A stretch of 64,000 nt of DNA from Thermoplasmata archaeon (GTDB lineage Archaea > Thermoplasmatota > Thermoplasmata > Lutacidiplasmatales > UBA184). Every line of letters starts with the position of its first letter. Position 1 is the first letter of the stretch. Of the stretch, positions 1-7,913 are shown one piece after another. Under the pieces are notes generated by a model that was not told where the DNA came from, ran no database searches, and worked only from the letters and a program-made list of their open reading frames with translations. The stretch is from NCBI GenBank assembly GCA_021817605.1, contig JAKAUN010000012.1, forward strand, positions 71,507-135,506, given 5' to 3'. The translations under genes were made by a program, and so were the position numbers.

Positions 1-1
1 T

Positions 2-259
2 CTCGTCGAGATGCTGCTCGAGGACCACCGGCGGATCGAAGGGGCCCTGGTCGCGATCCAGGCGACGCTCGATCAAGGAGCGACGTCCACCGAGGGACCC
101 GAGGTCGAGCTTCTCAACCTCCTCGGCGAGCACAACGCGCGGGAGGAGGGGTTTGCCTATCCCTGGCTGGACGAGCACCTCCCGGCGGCCGATCTCCTCG
201 AGGTCCGCCACGACCTCGAGGAGCCGCTCCCGCCCTCCGACGCGGCCACGAGCCGCTGA
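2..259 (+). CDS. Hemerythrin HHE-like protein, 5' truncated by window edge
   Basis: The frame is open to the window edge. An ATG at 11 is preceded by in-frame coding-like codons (Leu-Val-Glu), so the true start probably lies outside the window. The visible part reads like the C-terminal half of an HHE cation-binding domain: an Asp-His pair near the start (LLEDHRRIEGAL), then LLGEHNAREEGFAYPWLD, in which the spaced His and Glu residues resemble the metal ligands of hemerythrin-like helices. Such proteins bind a di-iron centre and are linked to oxygen or NO handling. The assignment rests on this short motif pattern only. Confidence 0.55.
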   Translation, partial: LVEMLLEDHRRIEGALVAIQATLDQGATSTEGPEVELLNLLGEHNAREEGFAYPWLDEHLPAADLLEVRHDLEEPLPPSDAATSR

Positions 260-422
260 GCCGCTCTCGGCGGGGCTCGCGGGGATCCGCATCCCCTCTC
301 GGCCGTGGCGTGAGGTCCGGTCCACCGCTACGCCCTCTCCTCCGTGGGCCCCCCGCCATCGGAAGGTTGCGACGGGGACGCGATCCCTCGCGACATCCAG
401 GCACGCCACGAGCGACGGACCG

Positions 423-686
423 ATGTTCCACGAGACGACCCGGAGGATCGTGCCCGACGCGACGGAGCATCTCCCCGACCTGGCGAAGAAGCCGCACGCC
501 AGGATCGTAGGCTGCTGGACCGTCGTGCCCGAGCACGCCGACTACGGGATCTTCGACGCGCCGACCGACGCGGAGCCCCAGGAGCTCACCATCGAGCCGA
601 CGAGCGCCAAGCCCGAGAGATGCTCGAGCGTAGGGAGGGAGGAGCCGGTCGAGACGTTCGGGGAGAGCCTCAAGCACGGCCGTTAG
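423..686 (+). CDS. Small hypothetical protein (87 aa)
   Basis: An ATG at 423 opens an 87-residue frame. Its middle (GCWTVVPEHADYGIFDAPTD) has the strand-rich look of small dimeric alpha/beta-barrel proteins that take the place of YCII or DUF3303-type domains. No catalytic residue can be named. The longer frame starting further upstream has Arg/Ser-rich, shadow-like sequence and was not used. Upstream is the hemerythrin-like fragment and downstream the nuclease-like gene. Function is unknown. Confidence 0.4.
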   Translation: MFHETTRRIVPDATEHLPDLAKKPHARIVGCWTVVPEHADYGIFDAPTDAEPQELTIEPTSAKPERCSSVGREEPVETFGESLKHGR

Positions 687-844
687 GGCCGCAGCCGGCG
701 GGCCGCCGGGGGCGGGTGCGCCAGTCCCCAGGAGCCTCGGATTCCCGGGCCGCTCTCCGAGAGCGATCCCCCCGGAGTTCAAGAGCGGGCGACGCTCTGG
801 GGGAGCGTCCGCGCGGGAACGAGCGAAGCGCGGCCTCTCCTCCG

Positions 845-1576
845 ATGACCTCCGTACGGCTCCTTCCGGCGCACGAGGTCGTCCGCCGTGCCTATCCCCG
901 TCCTGAACCCACGGAGCGGGAGATCGCCGCGATGGCGGTAGGCAAGGCGATCGACGGCGCACTCTCACGGTTCGGCTACGAGTTGAGATCGGGACGACGG
1001 CCGACCGTGACCTCCCTGATGGCCCATGCCGCCTCGCTCTTGGACGAGGCCCTGGAGGAGGGGGCCGTCGTCCTTCCCGGGCCCGAGCGGGAGAGGCTCC
1101 TCGGCCAGGTGCGGGGCTTGCTGCAGGTCTACCGACGCAGCGAGCTCGTGGGACTCGCGCGGCCGAGGACGCGCGTCATCCTCATCGACAACCGCGTCGG
1201 GGTCTACGCGCAGCCCGACTACTGGGACGGCAAGGGGCGCTTCTTCGAGATGAAGAGCTACCGGGCGATCCCGCCGCCGCCGGACATCACGTTGCAGGTG
1301 AGGCTCTTTCAGCTCGCCTTTCCCGGCTTTAAGGCGGTCCTGGTCTGCCTGAACCGCCACGCCGACCCCGTGGAACTCCTCTCGGCGACGATCCCGCCCC
1401 TCACCCCGGAAGAGGCCGAGGCGACGCTCAGGCTTGCCTACGACCTCGGGCAGCGGTTCGGACAGGAGAAGGTGCTCGAGTACGTCGAGGGACCGTTCGT
1501 CCACTACCCGCTCCCGACAGCGGCCCCGGCCGTCCCGTCTCCCGACCCGCCCGAGGGGGCCGGAGAGGGGGCTTAA
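845..1576 (+). CDS. PD-(D/E)XK-like protein (243 aa)
   Basis: The likely start is ATG at 845; a longer upstream frame has non-coding composition. Around residues 115-150 a segment reads VYAQPDYWDGKGRFFEMKSY, which fits the restriction-endonuclease-like core: Pro-Asp, a short turn, then Glu-X-Lys on the next strand. The following hydrophobic strand (KAVLVCLNRH) also fits this fold. The C-terminus is Pro-rich. This suggests a metal-dependent nuclease or a degenerate member of the fold, perhaps RecB-nuclease-like. No partner gene is adjacent. The function is inferred from fold pattern only. Confidence 0.5.
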   Translation: MTSVRLLPAHEVVRRAYPRPEPTEREIAAMAVGKAIDGALSRFGYELRSGRRPTVTSLMAHAASLLDEALEEGAVVLPGPERERLLGQVRGLLQVYRRSELVGLARPRTRVILIDNRVGVYAQPDYWDGKGRFFEMKSYRAIPPPPDITLQVRLFQLAFPGFKAVLVCLNRHADPVELLSATIPPLTPEEAEATLRLAYDLGQRFGQEKVLEYVEGPFVHYPLPTAAPAVPSPDPPEGAGEGA

Positions 1577-1606
1577 CCGTCCCCGCCCTCCCGGCAGTAC
1601 GGACCG

Positions 1607-2476
1607 ATGCCGACCGTCACGGCCGGGGCAGCGCTGTCGGCCGCAGAGGGGGAGGGGACCCTCGGGCTGCGAACGCTCGCAGCAGCCGACCTCTCCGACG
1701 CGCTCGCTCCGTTCCTCCCGCACTTCGTTAAGGAGACGCTCCGCTGCGGCGGCGCCGCGCACCTCGTCCGGGAGGGTCCCCGGTGGATCGGCCTCCTTCT
1801 GGTCGACCCCCTCGAGAACGTCGTCTCCGTGTTCACCCGCTCCGCCGCCCTGGTCGAGCGGACGATCCACGATCCGTCGGGTCGGTCGGTCTACGCCGAG
1901 GTCGACCTCGACCTTCCCCGCGAGGTCTTTGCCATCTACGCGGCGGAACTCGCCCGGGAGCCGACCCATCGGTTCCGGCATCCGGTCGAACTGCTGGGCG
2001 ACGAGGAGGATCGGTCGGTCCGCTCGCTGGTCGAGGAGACCCACGGCCAGCTCCGGCGGCCCTGGGCGCTCCCGCCCGCCGGCGGGGCCGAGAGCCGTTT
2101 CGGCGTCCGCCTGGGAGGGGAACTGGTCGGCGTCGCGTGGCTCGCCCTGGCGGGTCGCTCGGCACGGCTCCACACCCTCGGGGTGCGCGCCGGCTACCGC
2201 CGTCTCGGGATCGGGACCGACCTGCTCTTCGGCCGCATGCTCTGGGCCTGGCAGGCGGGGGCTCGTCGGGTGGTCTCCGAGATCTCGGCGGGGAATGTCG
2301 CCTCCCGCGCGGTCGCCGAGAAGGGAGGGTTGCGGCAGGTCGGCCAGGGGTTCTTCTACCGCGGCGCCCCGCAAGTCCGCCCGTCGAGCGACCCCGACCC
2401 GCGCTTCGACTACGTCCGGCTCGCCCCGCAGAACGGGCAGGTCGCCGCCGTCGAGTCGATGAGCGAGCCGCAGTAG
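1607..2476 (+). CDS. GNAT-family N-acetyltransferase (289 aa)
   Basis: The C-terminal half carries the GNAT core: a substrate strand (GVAWLALAG), then LHTLGVRAGYRRLGIGTDLL, where the V..RRLGIG stretch is the acetyl-CoA pyrophosphate-binding loop, and later VSEISAGNVASRAVAEKGGL, the usual fourth motif with Asn-X-X-Ser-X-X-X-X-Glu. The N-terminal 150 residues are a divergent domain without a clear match, perhaps a second degenerate GNAT half. The substrate is unknown. Its 3' end overlaps the convergent membrane protein gene by 67 bp. Confidence 0.75.
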   Translation: MPTVTAGAALSAAEGEGTLGLRTLAAADLSDALAPFLPHFVKETLRCGGAAHLVREGPRWIGLLLVDPLENVVSVFTRSAALVERTIHDPSGRSVYAEVDLDLPREVFAIYAAELAREPTHRFRHPVELLGDEEDRSVRSLVEETHGQLRRPWALPPAGGAESRFGVRLGGELVGVAWLALAGRSARLHTLGVRAGYRRLGIGTDLLFGRMLWAWQAGARRVVSEISAGNVASRAVAEKGGLRQVGQGFFYRGAPQVRPSSDPDPRFDYVRLAPQNGQVAAVESMSEPQ

Positions 2477-3438
2477 CGGCAGTTCACCTTGACCGTCTCC
2501 TTCACGACGATCTGCTGGACGGCGGGCTGGTCGCCGGGGAGGAGGGAGATCGGAGGAGGGGCCGGTCCCGGTGGCGGGACCGAGTAGCTCGGTGTGCCGT
2601 GCGTCGGATGCTTCGGAAGCCGTCGCCGCCGCGCGCGGAGCACGACGAGGAGGACGATCACCACGACCACGACGAGGGCGACCGTGACCCCGGCCACGAG
2701 CAGCCAGGGGAACGCCTGGCCGGAAGGAGGCGCAGCGGCGGCGGTCAGAGGATAGGTGGTGCTGGTGACTCGAAGCGTGTCGGTGAGCGTGAAGCCGTCG
2801 TGGCTCGCGTTCGAGTCGTGCTCGACGTAGTCGTAGCCGACAACGTAGCCCGTTGCCGGGTCGAAGTAGGAGCTCCAGGTATAGGTCGCGCTCAACGAGC
2901 CGTAGGAGTCGTTGCGCAGGTAGGAGCCCGTCGCCTGGGCCTCGAGCGTCGCGACGTAGTGGCCGGCGGCGGTGTTGAGGAGGAAGGGAAACGACGTTGC
3001 CTGGACGGAGAAGTGGCTGTTGAGCAGGTAGAAGGAGGCTCCGACGGGCAGCGAGTTGTTCATGTAGAACCAGACGAACGGATGGGAATAGCCGGTCTGG
3101 TTGTCGGTGCCCTGGACGTACTGGAACGTCACCGCGGAGAAGGTGAACGTGCCGGAGGAGGACCCGTGCTGGTCCGCCCCGGTGCTGTTGACGTAGTGCA
3201 CCGTGTTCGCGTAGGCCGCCGACTCGATCCCGCTGCTCTGGACGGACGTGACCGTGATCGAGCCGTTGACGAAGCTGGTCTCGGTGTAGCCGAGATAGTC
3301 GCCGTAGCCCTGATCGACCGAGATCGTCTCGGTGTAGCGAAAGCCGTCGTTGGCCTGGGGGAGGTAGTGCGTCGTAACCAGAGGGCTCGCCGCCGCAAGG
3401 AGAAGGAGCGGCAGGAGCACCAGGGCGCTCGGGTTCAT
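2410..3438 (-). CDS. Membrane-anchored extracellular protein with C-terminal zinc ribbon (342 aa)
   Basis: The start is ATG at 3438, in a 4-base ATGA overlap with the upstream gene. Residues 1-20 are a signal peptide or anchor (ALVLLPLLLLAAASPL). About 230 Ser/Thr/Tyr/Asn-rich residues of beta type follow, probably outside the cell. A strong transmembrane helix rich in Val, Ile and Leu is followed by an Arg cluster and a Pro-rich cytoplasmic linker. The C-terminus is a zinc ribbon (CRYCG...CPFCG). This layout suggests surface sensing or anchoring linked to a cytoplasmic zinc ribbon. No family was recognised. Confidence 0.75.
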   Translation of the reverse strand: MNPSALVLLPLLLLAAASPLVTTHYLPQANDGFRYTETISVDQGYGDYLGYTETSFVNGSITVTSVQSSGIESAAYANTVHYVNSTGADQHGSSSGTFTFSAVTFQYVQGTDNQTGYSHPFVWFYMNNSLPVGASFYLLNSHFSVQATSFPFLLNTAAGHYVATLEAQATGSYLRNDSYGSLSATYTWSSYFDPATGYVVGYDYVEHDSNASHDGFTLTDTLRVTSTTYPLTAAAAPPSGQAFPWLLVAGVTVALVVVVVIVLLVVLRARRRRLPKHPTHGTPSYSVPPPGPAPPPISLLPGDQPAVQQIVVKETVKVNCRYCGSLIDSTAATCPFCGASRT

Positions 3439-4964
3439 CCAAACCCGCCCCCGCCGACGCCCCCGAAGCCGTGGACGTGGCCGGGGTGGGCCCCTCCTAT
3501 CCCCCCGAACGTGGCGTAGCTGCCGTAGTGCGCCACGACGATAGGAAGGAAGAACGCCCGCGGCGTCGGGGCCACCGGAGGCGCCGCCGCCGGCCGCGCG
3601 GCGGTGGGGTCGAGGGCGCCGACCAGCTCGTTGCGGATTCCCTCGACCAGACGGACGGCGAGGGTGACGATCTCGGCCTGCGACATGCCCGAGACCCGTC
3701 GGCCCACGACGCCGTAGGCCTGCTCGAGCAGGTTGAGCGTCTCGTTCGCTTCGAGGGTGGAGACGGAGGCCAGGACGGCCGCGGCGACCAGCGGATACTC
3801 GAGGTACGTCGTCAGGCCGCGGGCGACGATGGCGAGCTTGGCCGCGAGCCCTTCGACGGAGACCTCCGACGAGGTGAGGTAGGCGGCGGCAAGCTCGGTG
3901 TCCTCGCTGGGGGTGTAGCCCCAGGAGCCGAAGAGCGCGCGTGCCGAAGAGAACTTCGTCGCGAGCTCGGCCTCGGGGCGGTTGATGATCGCGAGCAGGG
4001 CCGCCGACTCGTACGACCGGGTCTCTCGCAGGTACCCGACGAGGCGGTCCGTCGCGAAGGAGCCGTCCGCCCTCTGACCGTAGAGGAGGATCGCCCCCAC
4101 GCCAAGCGCGGACTCCTTCGGGACCCCGGCGTGATGGCTGTCGTGGACGAGCTCTCCGAGCGCCGGCAGGCTCGCCGCGATGGGGCGATTGACCGCGAAG
4201 AGGATCTCGCTGGCCATCAGGCGGTTCTCGGTGTTGTGGCCGAGCGGTCCTAGGGAGTTCCACGACTCGAAGAAGCGGGGAGCTCCCTCGAGGACGTTCG
4301 GCTGGACCTTCGCGAGCCCGAGGGAGACGGCCCAGAGGTAGGAGCGGTCCACCTCGGCAAGGGAGGGGGAGACCTGGCCGAAGTAGCTCGCCCCCTCGGC
4401 CGAGAGCGTCTCGAGACGCTGGGAGATGCGGCTCGCCTCGGCCACGTACGCCTCGAACGGCGCATCCCCTAGCCGGTAGAGCCGCAGGCCGAGGTTGCGC
4501 AGTTGGACCGCTCCGCCGGTGGTGAGCGCGACGTAGCCGTCGGCACAACGGGTGAGGCCGGCCACGAGCGTGCGCGTGGCGACCAGCTCGTTGAACGCCT
4601 GCTGGCGCGCTGCGAGGTCGCGGTCGACCGAGGCAAGATCGGAACGGGCCTTGGCCTCGGCGGCGAGCTCGGAGCTCTGCTTGTCTTTCCCGTGCAAATG
4701 GAAGAGCACCGACTGGGTGTGGGTCTCCTCGCGTCGTAGTTCCTCGGCGAGGCCAGCCCGACTCGTGGACTCCTCGGCGAGCGCCTGATGAGCCGAGGCC
4801 ATCGTGTCGAGTTGGGCGACCAGGGCACGATAGCCGTCGGCAGTGACCAGGCGAACAAGCCCTGCGTCCGAGAGGCGCTGAAGATCGGGGAGAGGGAGAG
4901 GCGTCGTGACCGCCCGCCCCGCCACCTGGCTGAGGAACCCGTGGACATCGCGACAGCTCGTCAC
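3435..4964 (-). CDS. Hypothetical protein with Gly/His-rich tail (509 aa)
   Basis: The start is GTG at 4964, one base after the stop of the kinase-like gene. The end overlaps the membrane zinc-ribbon gene by ATGA, so the three genes are surely co-transcribed. The N-terminal third is charged and helical, with Ala/Glu/Arg-rich coiled-coil-like stretches at about residues 60-125. The middle is an all-helical domain with repeated Ala/Leu helices. The last 40 residues are Pro/Ala-rich and end in a Gly/His/Phe tail. No known domain is recognised and no function is assigned. Confidence 0.75.
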   Translation of the reverse strand: MTSCRDVHGFLSQVAGRAVTTPLPLPDLQRLSDAGLVRLVTADGYRALVAQLDTMASAHQALAEESTSRAGLAEELRREETHTQSVLFHLHGKDKQSSELAAEAKARSDLASVDRDLAARQQAFNELVATRTLVAGLTRCADGYVALTTGGAVQLRNLGLRLYRLGDAPFEAYVAEASRISQRLETLSAEGASYFGQVSPSLAEVDRSYLWAVSLGLAKVQPNVLEGAPRFFESWNSLGPLGHNTENRLMASEILFAVNRPIAASLPALGELVHDSHHAGVPKESALGVGAILLYGQRADGSFATDRLVGYLRETRSYESAALLAIINRPEAELATKFSSARALFGSWGYTPSEDTELAAAYLTSSEVSVEGLAAKLAIVARGLTTYLEYPLVAAAVLASVSTLEANETLNLLEQAYGVVGRRVSGMSQAEIVTLAVRLVEGIRNELVGALDPTAARPAAAPPVAPTPRAFFLPIVVAHYGSYATFGGIGGAHPGHVHGFGGVGGGGFG

Positions 4965-4965
4965 G

Positions 4966-5979
4966 TTAGAGGTCCACCAACGCGAAACGCTGGTTTAACC
5001 CTTCGTCACCGAGAAGGTTGCGGATGAGGAGAACGAGGCCGCCGGGTTCCTCCTGCGCCCGGAGGAAGGGGTCGCCTTCGACCGCCTCCCGGACGAGCGA
5101 GGCGAAGTACTCCTTGCGCCCACCGACCTCCCCGAACCGGCGCGAACGCTCCCTTTCGATCTGCTCGTAGGCGAACATGAGCTCGTAGAGCGAGCGGTAG
5201 ATCTGGTCCTCGATCCGCTCGCCGACCTCCTCGCGGTCTGCCCGCACCGGCTCGATGCCCTCGAGGTCGACGAAGTAGACCGTCCCGTCCGGGGCGACCA
5301 CGGCGTCCTTGTCGAGCCAGACGTCGTGGAAGTCCAGCCCCAGGTAGCGGCCCGAGACCGGCTCCTTCGCCAGGGTTCGGGCGAAGAGGGTGAGCACCGC
5401 GAGACCGCTGCGGAGGAAGTTGCGCTCGAAGCGGAACGCCGCCGTCGGCGTGTCGAGACCGAATTTGTCGAAGAGCGGGCCGATGCTGTGGCCCACGGTG
5501 GTCCGGGCGTGGAAGTACACCCGCACGTTCGACGGGAGGAGACGGAGCTCCTGGGCCATGCGTCCGGGGAACCTTCGGTACCAGTGGATCGACCTCAGCC
5601 GCTCCTCGAGGGCCGGGGGCAGGAGCGCGACCTTGACCACCGGCGCGATGCGAAAGCCGTGGAGGTCGGTGAGCTCGGCCCTTTCCGATACGGCGAGAGC
5701 GGTGCGGGCGTGAGCGAGACCCTGGCCTCCATACGGGGAGCCGCGGAGCCAGAGCTCTCCGGTGATCACGCCGCCCGAGGATGACCGGCCCGTGCCCGCG
5801 TCGAGCCGGCTGCGCACCTCGGGCGTGTCGGTGACCTCGGCGGCGCGGGCCCGGTCCAGGGGTCGTTCGGCGAAAGGCTCGGTGGAGGACCCCACCCCCT
5901 TCACCGAGAGGTAGAAAGGCAATCCGTCGAGCGTGGCAACCGGCCGGGGGAGGATCGCGCTCCGATGGTCGTCCTCCAC
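4966..5979 (-). CDS. Protein-kinase-like-fold hypothetical protein (337 aa or longer)
   Basis: The segment LGLDFHDVWLDKDAVVAPDG followed by VYFVDLEGIE resembles the catalytic loop and the DFG-type metal-binding strand of kinase-like and phosphotransferase-like folds. This suggests an ATP-dependent phosphotransferase of unknown substrate. The only canonical start in frame is GTG at 5979, yet coding-like sequence (for example FLRFDLAGWDRLYLPGPVAS) continues in the same frame up to about 6150 without ATG, GTG or TTG. The N-terminus may therefore use an unusual start, or be damaged. It is the first gene of a three-gene unit with the 509-aa and zinc-ribbon membrane genes. Confidence 0.6.
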   Translation of the reverse strand: MEDDHRSAILPRPVATLDGLPFYLSVKGVGSSTEPFAERPLDRARAAEVTDTPEVRSRLDAGTGRSSSGGVITGELWLRGSPYGGQGLAHARTALAVSERAELTDLHGFRIAPVVKVALLPPALEERLRSIHWYRRFPGRMAQELRLLPSNVRVYFHARTTVGHSIGPLFDKFGLDTPTAAFRFERNFLRSGLAVLTLFARTLAKEPVSGRYLGLDFHDVWLDKDAVVAPDGTVYFVDLEGIEPVRADREEVGERIEDQIYRSLYELMFAYEQIERERSRRFGEVGGRKEYFASLVREAVEGDPFLRAQEEPGGLVLLIRNLLGDEGLNQRFALVDL

Positions 5980-6422
5980 GAACCCGATGGCGCCGAGCGG
6001 CTCTCCGTCCGCCAGCGAAGCGACCGGCCCGGGGAGGTAGAGGCGGTCCCACCCGGCGAGGTCGAAACGCAGGAACCTAGAGTTGGTGATCGTCTCGGCC
6101 CGAAACGCGAGGAGCTCGAGGGGTAGGCCGTCGATCCTCTCCTGGGGCTCCGTGGCCCGGGAAGCGGGTTGCCCGGGAAGGGGAAGGCTGTGGACCGCCG
6201 GTTCCGAGCGCGTAGGTCGACCTCCCTCGGCGGACCTGAGCCGTGCAGCCCCCTTCCGCTGATACGGTTTCCTGCGCGGACGCGGCTCCTCGGCCGGTCC
6301 TTCGGCCCGGGCGAGGTCGCGGCGGGTTCTGCCGGCCCCCGAGGGTGCGAGCCGTTGGCGAGAGGCTCCCGCGCGGGGCGAGACCCGTCCAACGGTTTAG
6401 GAGGCTCGCCCTGGGTCGTTCC
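5980..6422. other. Intergenic region with coding-like left part and promoter for aldehyde dehydrogenase
   Basis: Positions 5980 to about 6150 look like an N-terminal extension of the leftward kinase-like gene but lack a standard start codon. From about 6200 to 6400 no gene is convincing in any frame. A TATA-like GGTTTAGG at about 6395-6402 lies some 25 bases before the aldehyde dehydrogenase ATG at 6423. That spacing would give a leaderless or nearly leaderless transcript, which is common in archaea. Confidence 0.45.
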
Positions 6423-7913
6423 ATGTCGACCCCCCTCGCCCACGGTCCTTTCCTCGACAACGCCTACGTTCCCTTGGAGGGACGCGCCGTCGACGACGTG
6501 ACGGACCCCTCGGACGGCTCGGTCGTCGGCCGGGTGGGGCGCGCCACGCCGGACGACGCCCGCGCCGCGATCGATTCGGCCGCACGGGCCCAGTCGGGCT
6601 GGGAGGCGATCGGAGCCGCTGCCCGGGCGAAGATCCTTCTCCGCGCGGCCGACCTCCTCAGGGCCCGCGCGGACGAACTGGCCCGCCTAGTGACCCGGGA
6701 GATGGGCAAAGTCCTCTACGAGAGCAGGGCAGAGGTCGAAGGGGCGGCGGAGAACTTCGAGTACTACGCTGCGTTCGCCCGGACCCTCACCGGGGAAGAG
6801 GTCGCCGGCCTTCCGCGTGGCCAGACGATGCGCCTCATCTGGGTCCCTCGAGGAGTGGTCGTCGGCATCACCCCGTGGAACTTCCCGGCGGCCACCGTGA
6901 CGCGGAAGATCGCGCCGGCCCTCCTGGGAGGCAACACGATGGTTCTCAAGCCTTCCAGCAACACGCCGCTCAGCGCCTACCTCATCGCCGAGGTGCTGCG
7001 CGAGGCCGGGCTCCCCCCCGGGGTGCTCAACGTTCTGGCGGGTCCCGGCGGGAAGCTTGGCCCGGCGCTTCTTCAGCATCCGAAGTGCAGCACGGTCACC
7101 CTCACCGGGTCGACCGCGAGCGGGGTCGAGGTGCTCAAGGCCGCCGCCCCCGGGGTGGTGAAGTGCCTCCTCGAGCTCGGCGGAAAGGCTCCGGTGCTCG
7201 TCCATCGGGATGCCGACCTCGACTGGGCCGCTCGCGCGACGGTCTGGGCACGGTTCTGGAACGCCGGGCAGGCGTGCATCGCGGCCGAGCGCTGCTACGT
7301 CGACGGGACGGTCGCCTCTGCGTTCCAGGAGAAGCTCGTCAGCCTCGTCCGGAGGCTGCGTGTCGGCCCGGGCCTCGCCCCGGGAGTCGACCTCGGCCCT
7401 CTCTACTCGAGGCGGGCAAGGGATGCCGTGGCAGAGGACGTCGGCAAGGCGGTTCGTGACGGGGCCAGCGTGGCGGTCGGGGGGAAGGCGCCGAGCGGAC
7501 CGAGCTTCGAGCACGGGGCCTTCTACCTGCCGACCGTCCTCGGCGACGTCACGGACGACAACCCTGTCGCCCGCGAGGAGGTCTTTGGCCCGGTCCTTCC
7601 GCTGCTCACCTACCGCGACTGGGACGAGGCGATCGCCCGGGCCAACGAGAGCCGCTACGGGCTCTCGAGCTACGTCTTCACCCGTGACCTGTCGCTCGCC
7701 GAGAAGGCGATCCGCGAGATCCGCTTCGGCGAGACCTACGTGAACCGCGTCGGTCCGGAGAGCCCCCAGGGCTACCATGCCGGCTTCCGCCAGAGCGGGC
7801 TCGGTGGGGAGGGAACGGTCTGGGGGGTCCGCGACTACCTTCAGCTCAAGACCGTCTACGTCGACTGGTCCGAGCCGCACGCCGCCGACTACTTCCTCCC
7901 GTACCCCGGCTGA
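6423..7913 (+). CDS. NAD(P)-dependent aldehyde dehydrogenase (496 aa)
   Basis: This is a full-length ALDH-superfamily enzyme that oxidises an aldehyde to the acid with NAD(P). Visible motifs are ITPWNFPAA (cofactor-binding loop), GGNTMVLKPSS with the conserved Lys, LTGSTASG (Rossmann turn), LELGGKAPVLV with the catalytic-base Glu, WNAGQACIAAER with the nucleophilic Cys, and EEVFGPVLPL. The sequence resembles the succinate-semialdehyde/glyceraldehyde dehydrogenase branch. The next gene, convergent, is glycerate 2-kinase. Together they could turn glyceraldehyde into 2-phosphoglycerate, as in the non-phosphorylative Entner-Doudoroff route of Thermoplasma relatives. The substrate is inferred from that context. 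Confidence 0.9.
   Translation: MSTPLAHGPFLDNAYVPLEGRAVDDVTDPSDGSVVGRVGRATPDDARAAIDSAARAQSGWEAIGAAARAKILLRAADLLRARADELARLVTREMGKVLYESRAEVEGAAENFEYYAAFARTLTGEEVAGLPRGQTMRLIWVPRGVVVGITPWNFPAATVTRKIAPALLGGNTMVLKPSSNTPLSAYLIAEVLREAGLPPGVLNVLAGPGGKLGPALLQHPKCSTVTLTGSTASGVEVLKAAAPGVVKCLLELGGKAPVLVHRDADLDWAARATVWARFWNAGQACIAAERCYVDGTVASAFQEKLVSLVRRLRVGPGLAPGVDLGPLYSRRARDAVAEDVGKAVRDGASVAVGGKAPSGPSFEHGAFYLPTVLGDVTDDNPVAREEVFGPVLPLLTYRDWDEAIARANESRYGLSSYVFTRDLSLAEKAIREIRFGETYVNRVGPESPQGYHAGFRQSGLGGEGTVWGVRDYLQLKTVYVDWSEPHAADYFLPYPG

Noticed and set aside
965-3442. Minus-strand frame of 825 aa across the nuclease-like and GNAT genes
   Set aside because: Arg/Pro/Gly-rich text and overlap with two recognised genes mark it as a shadow frame.
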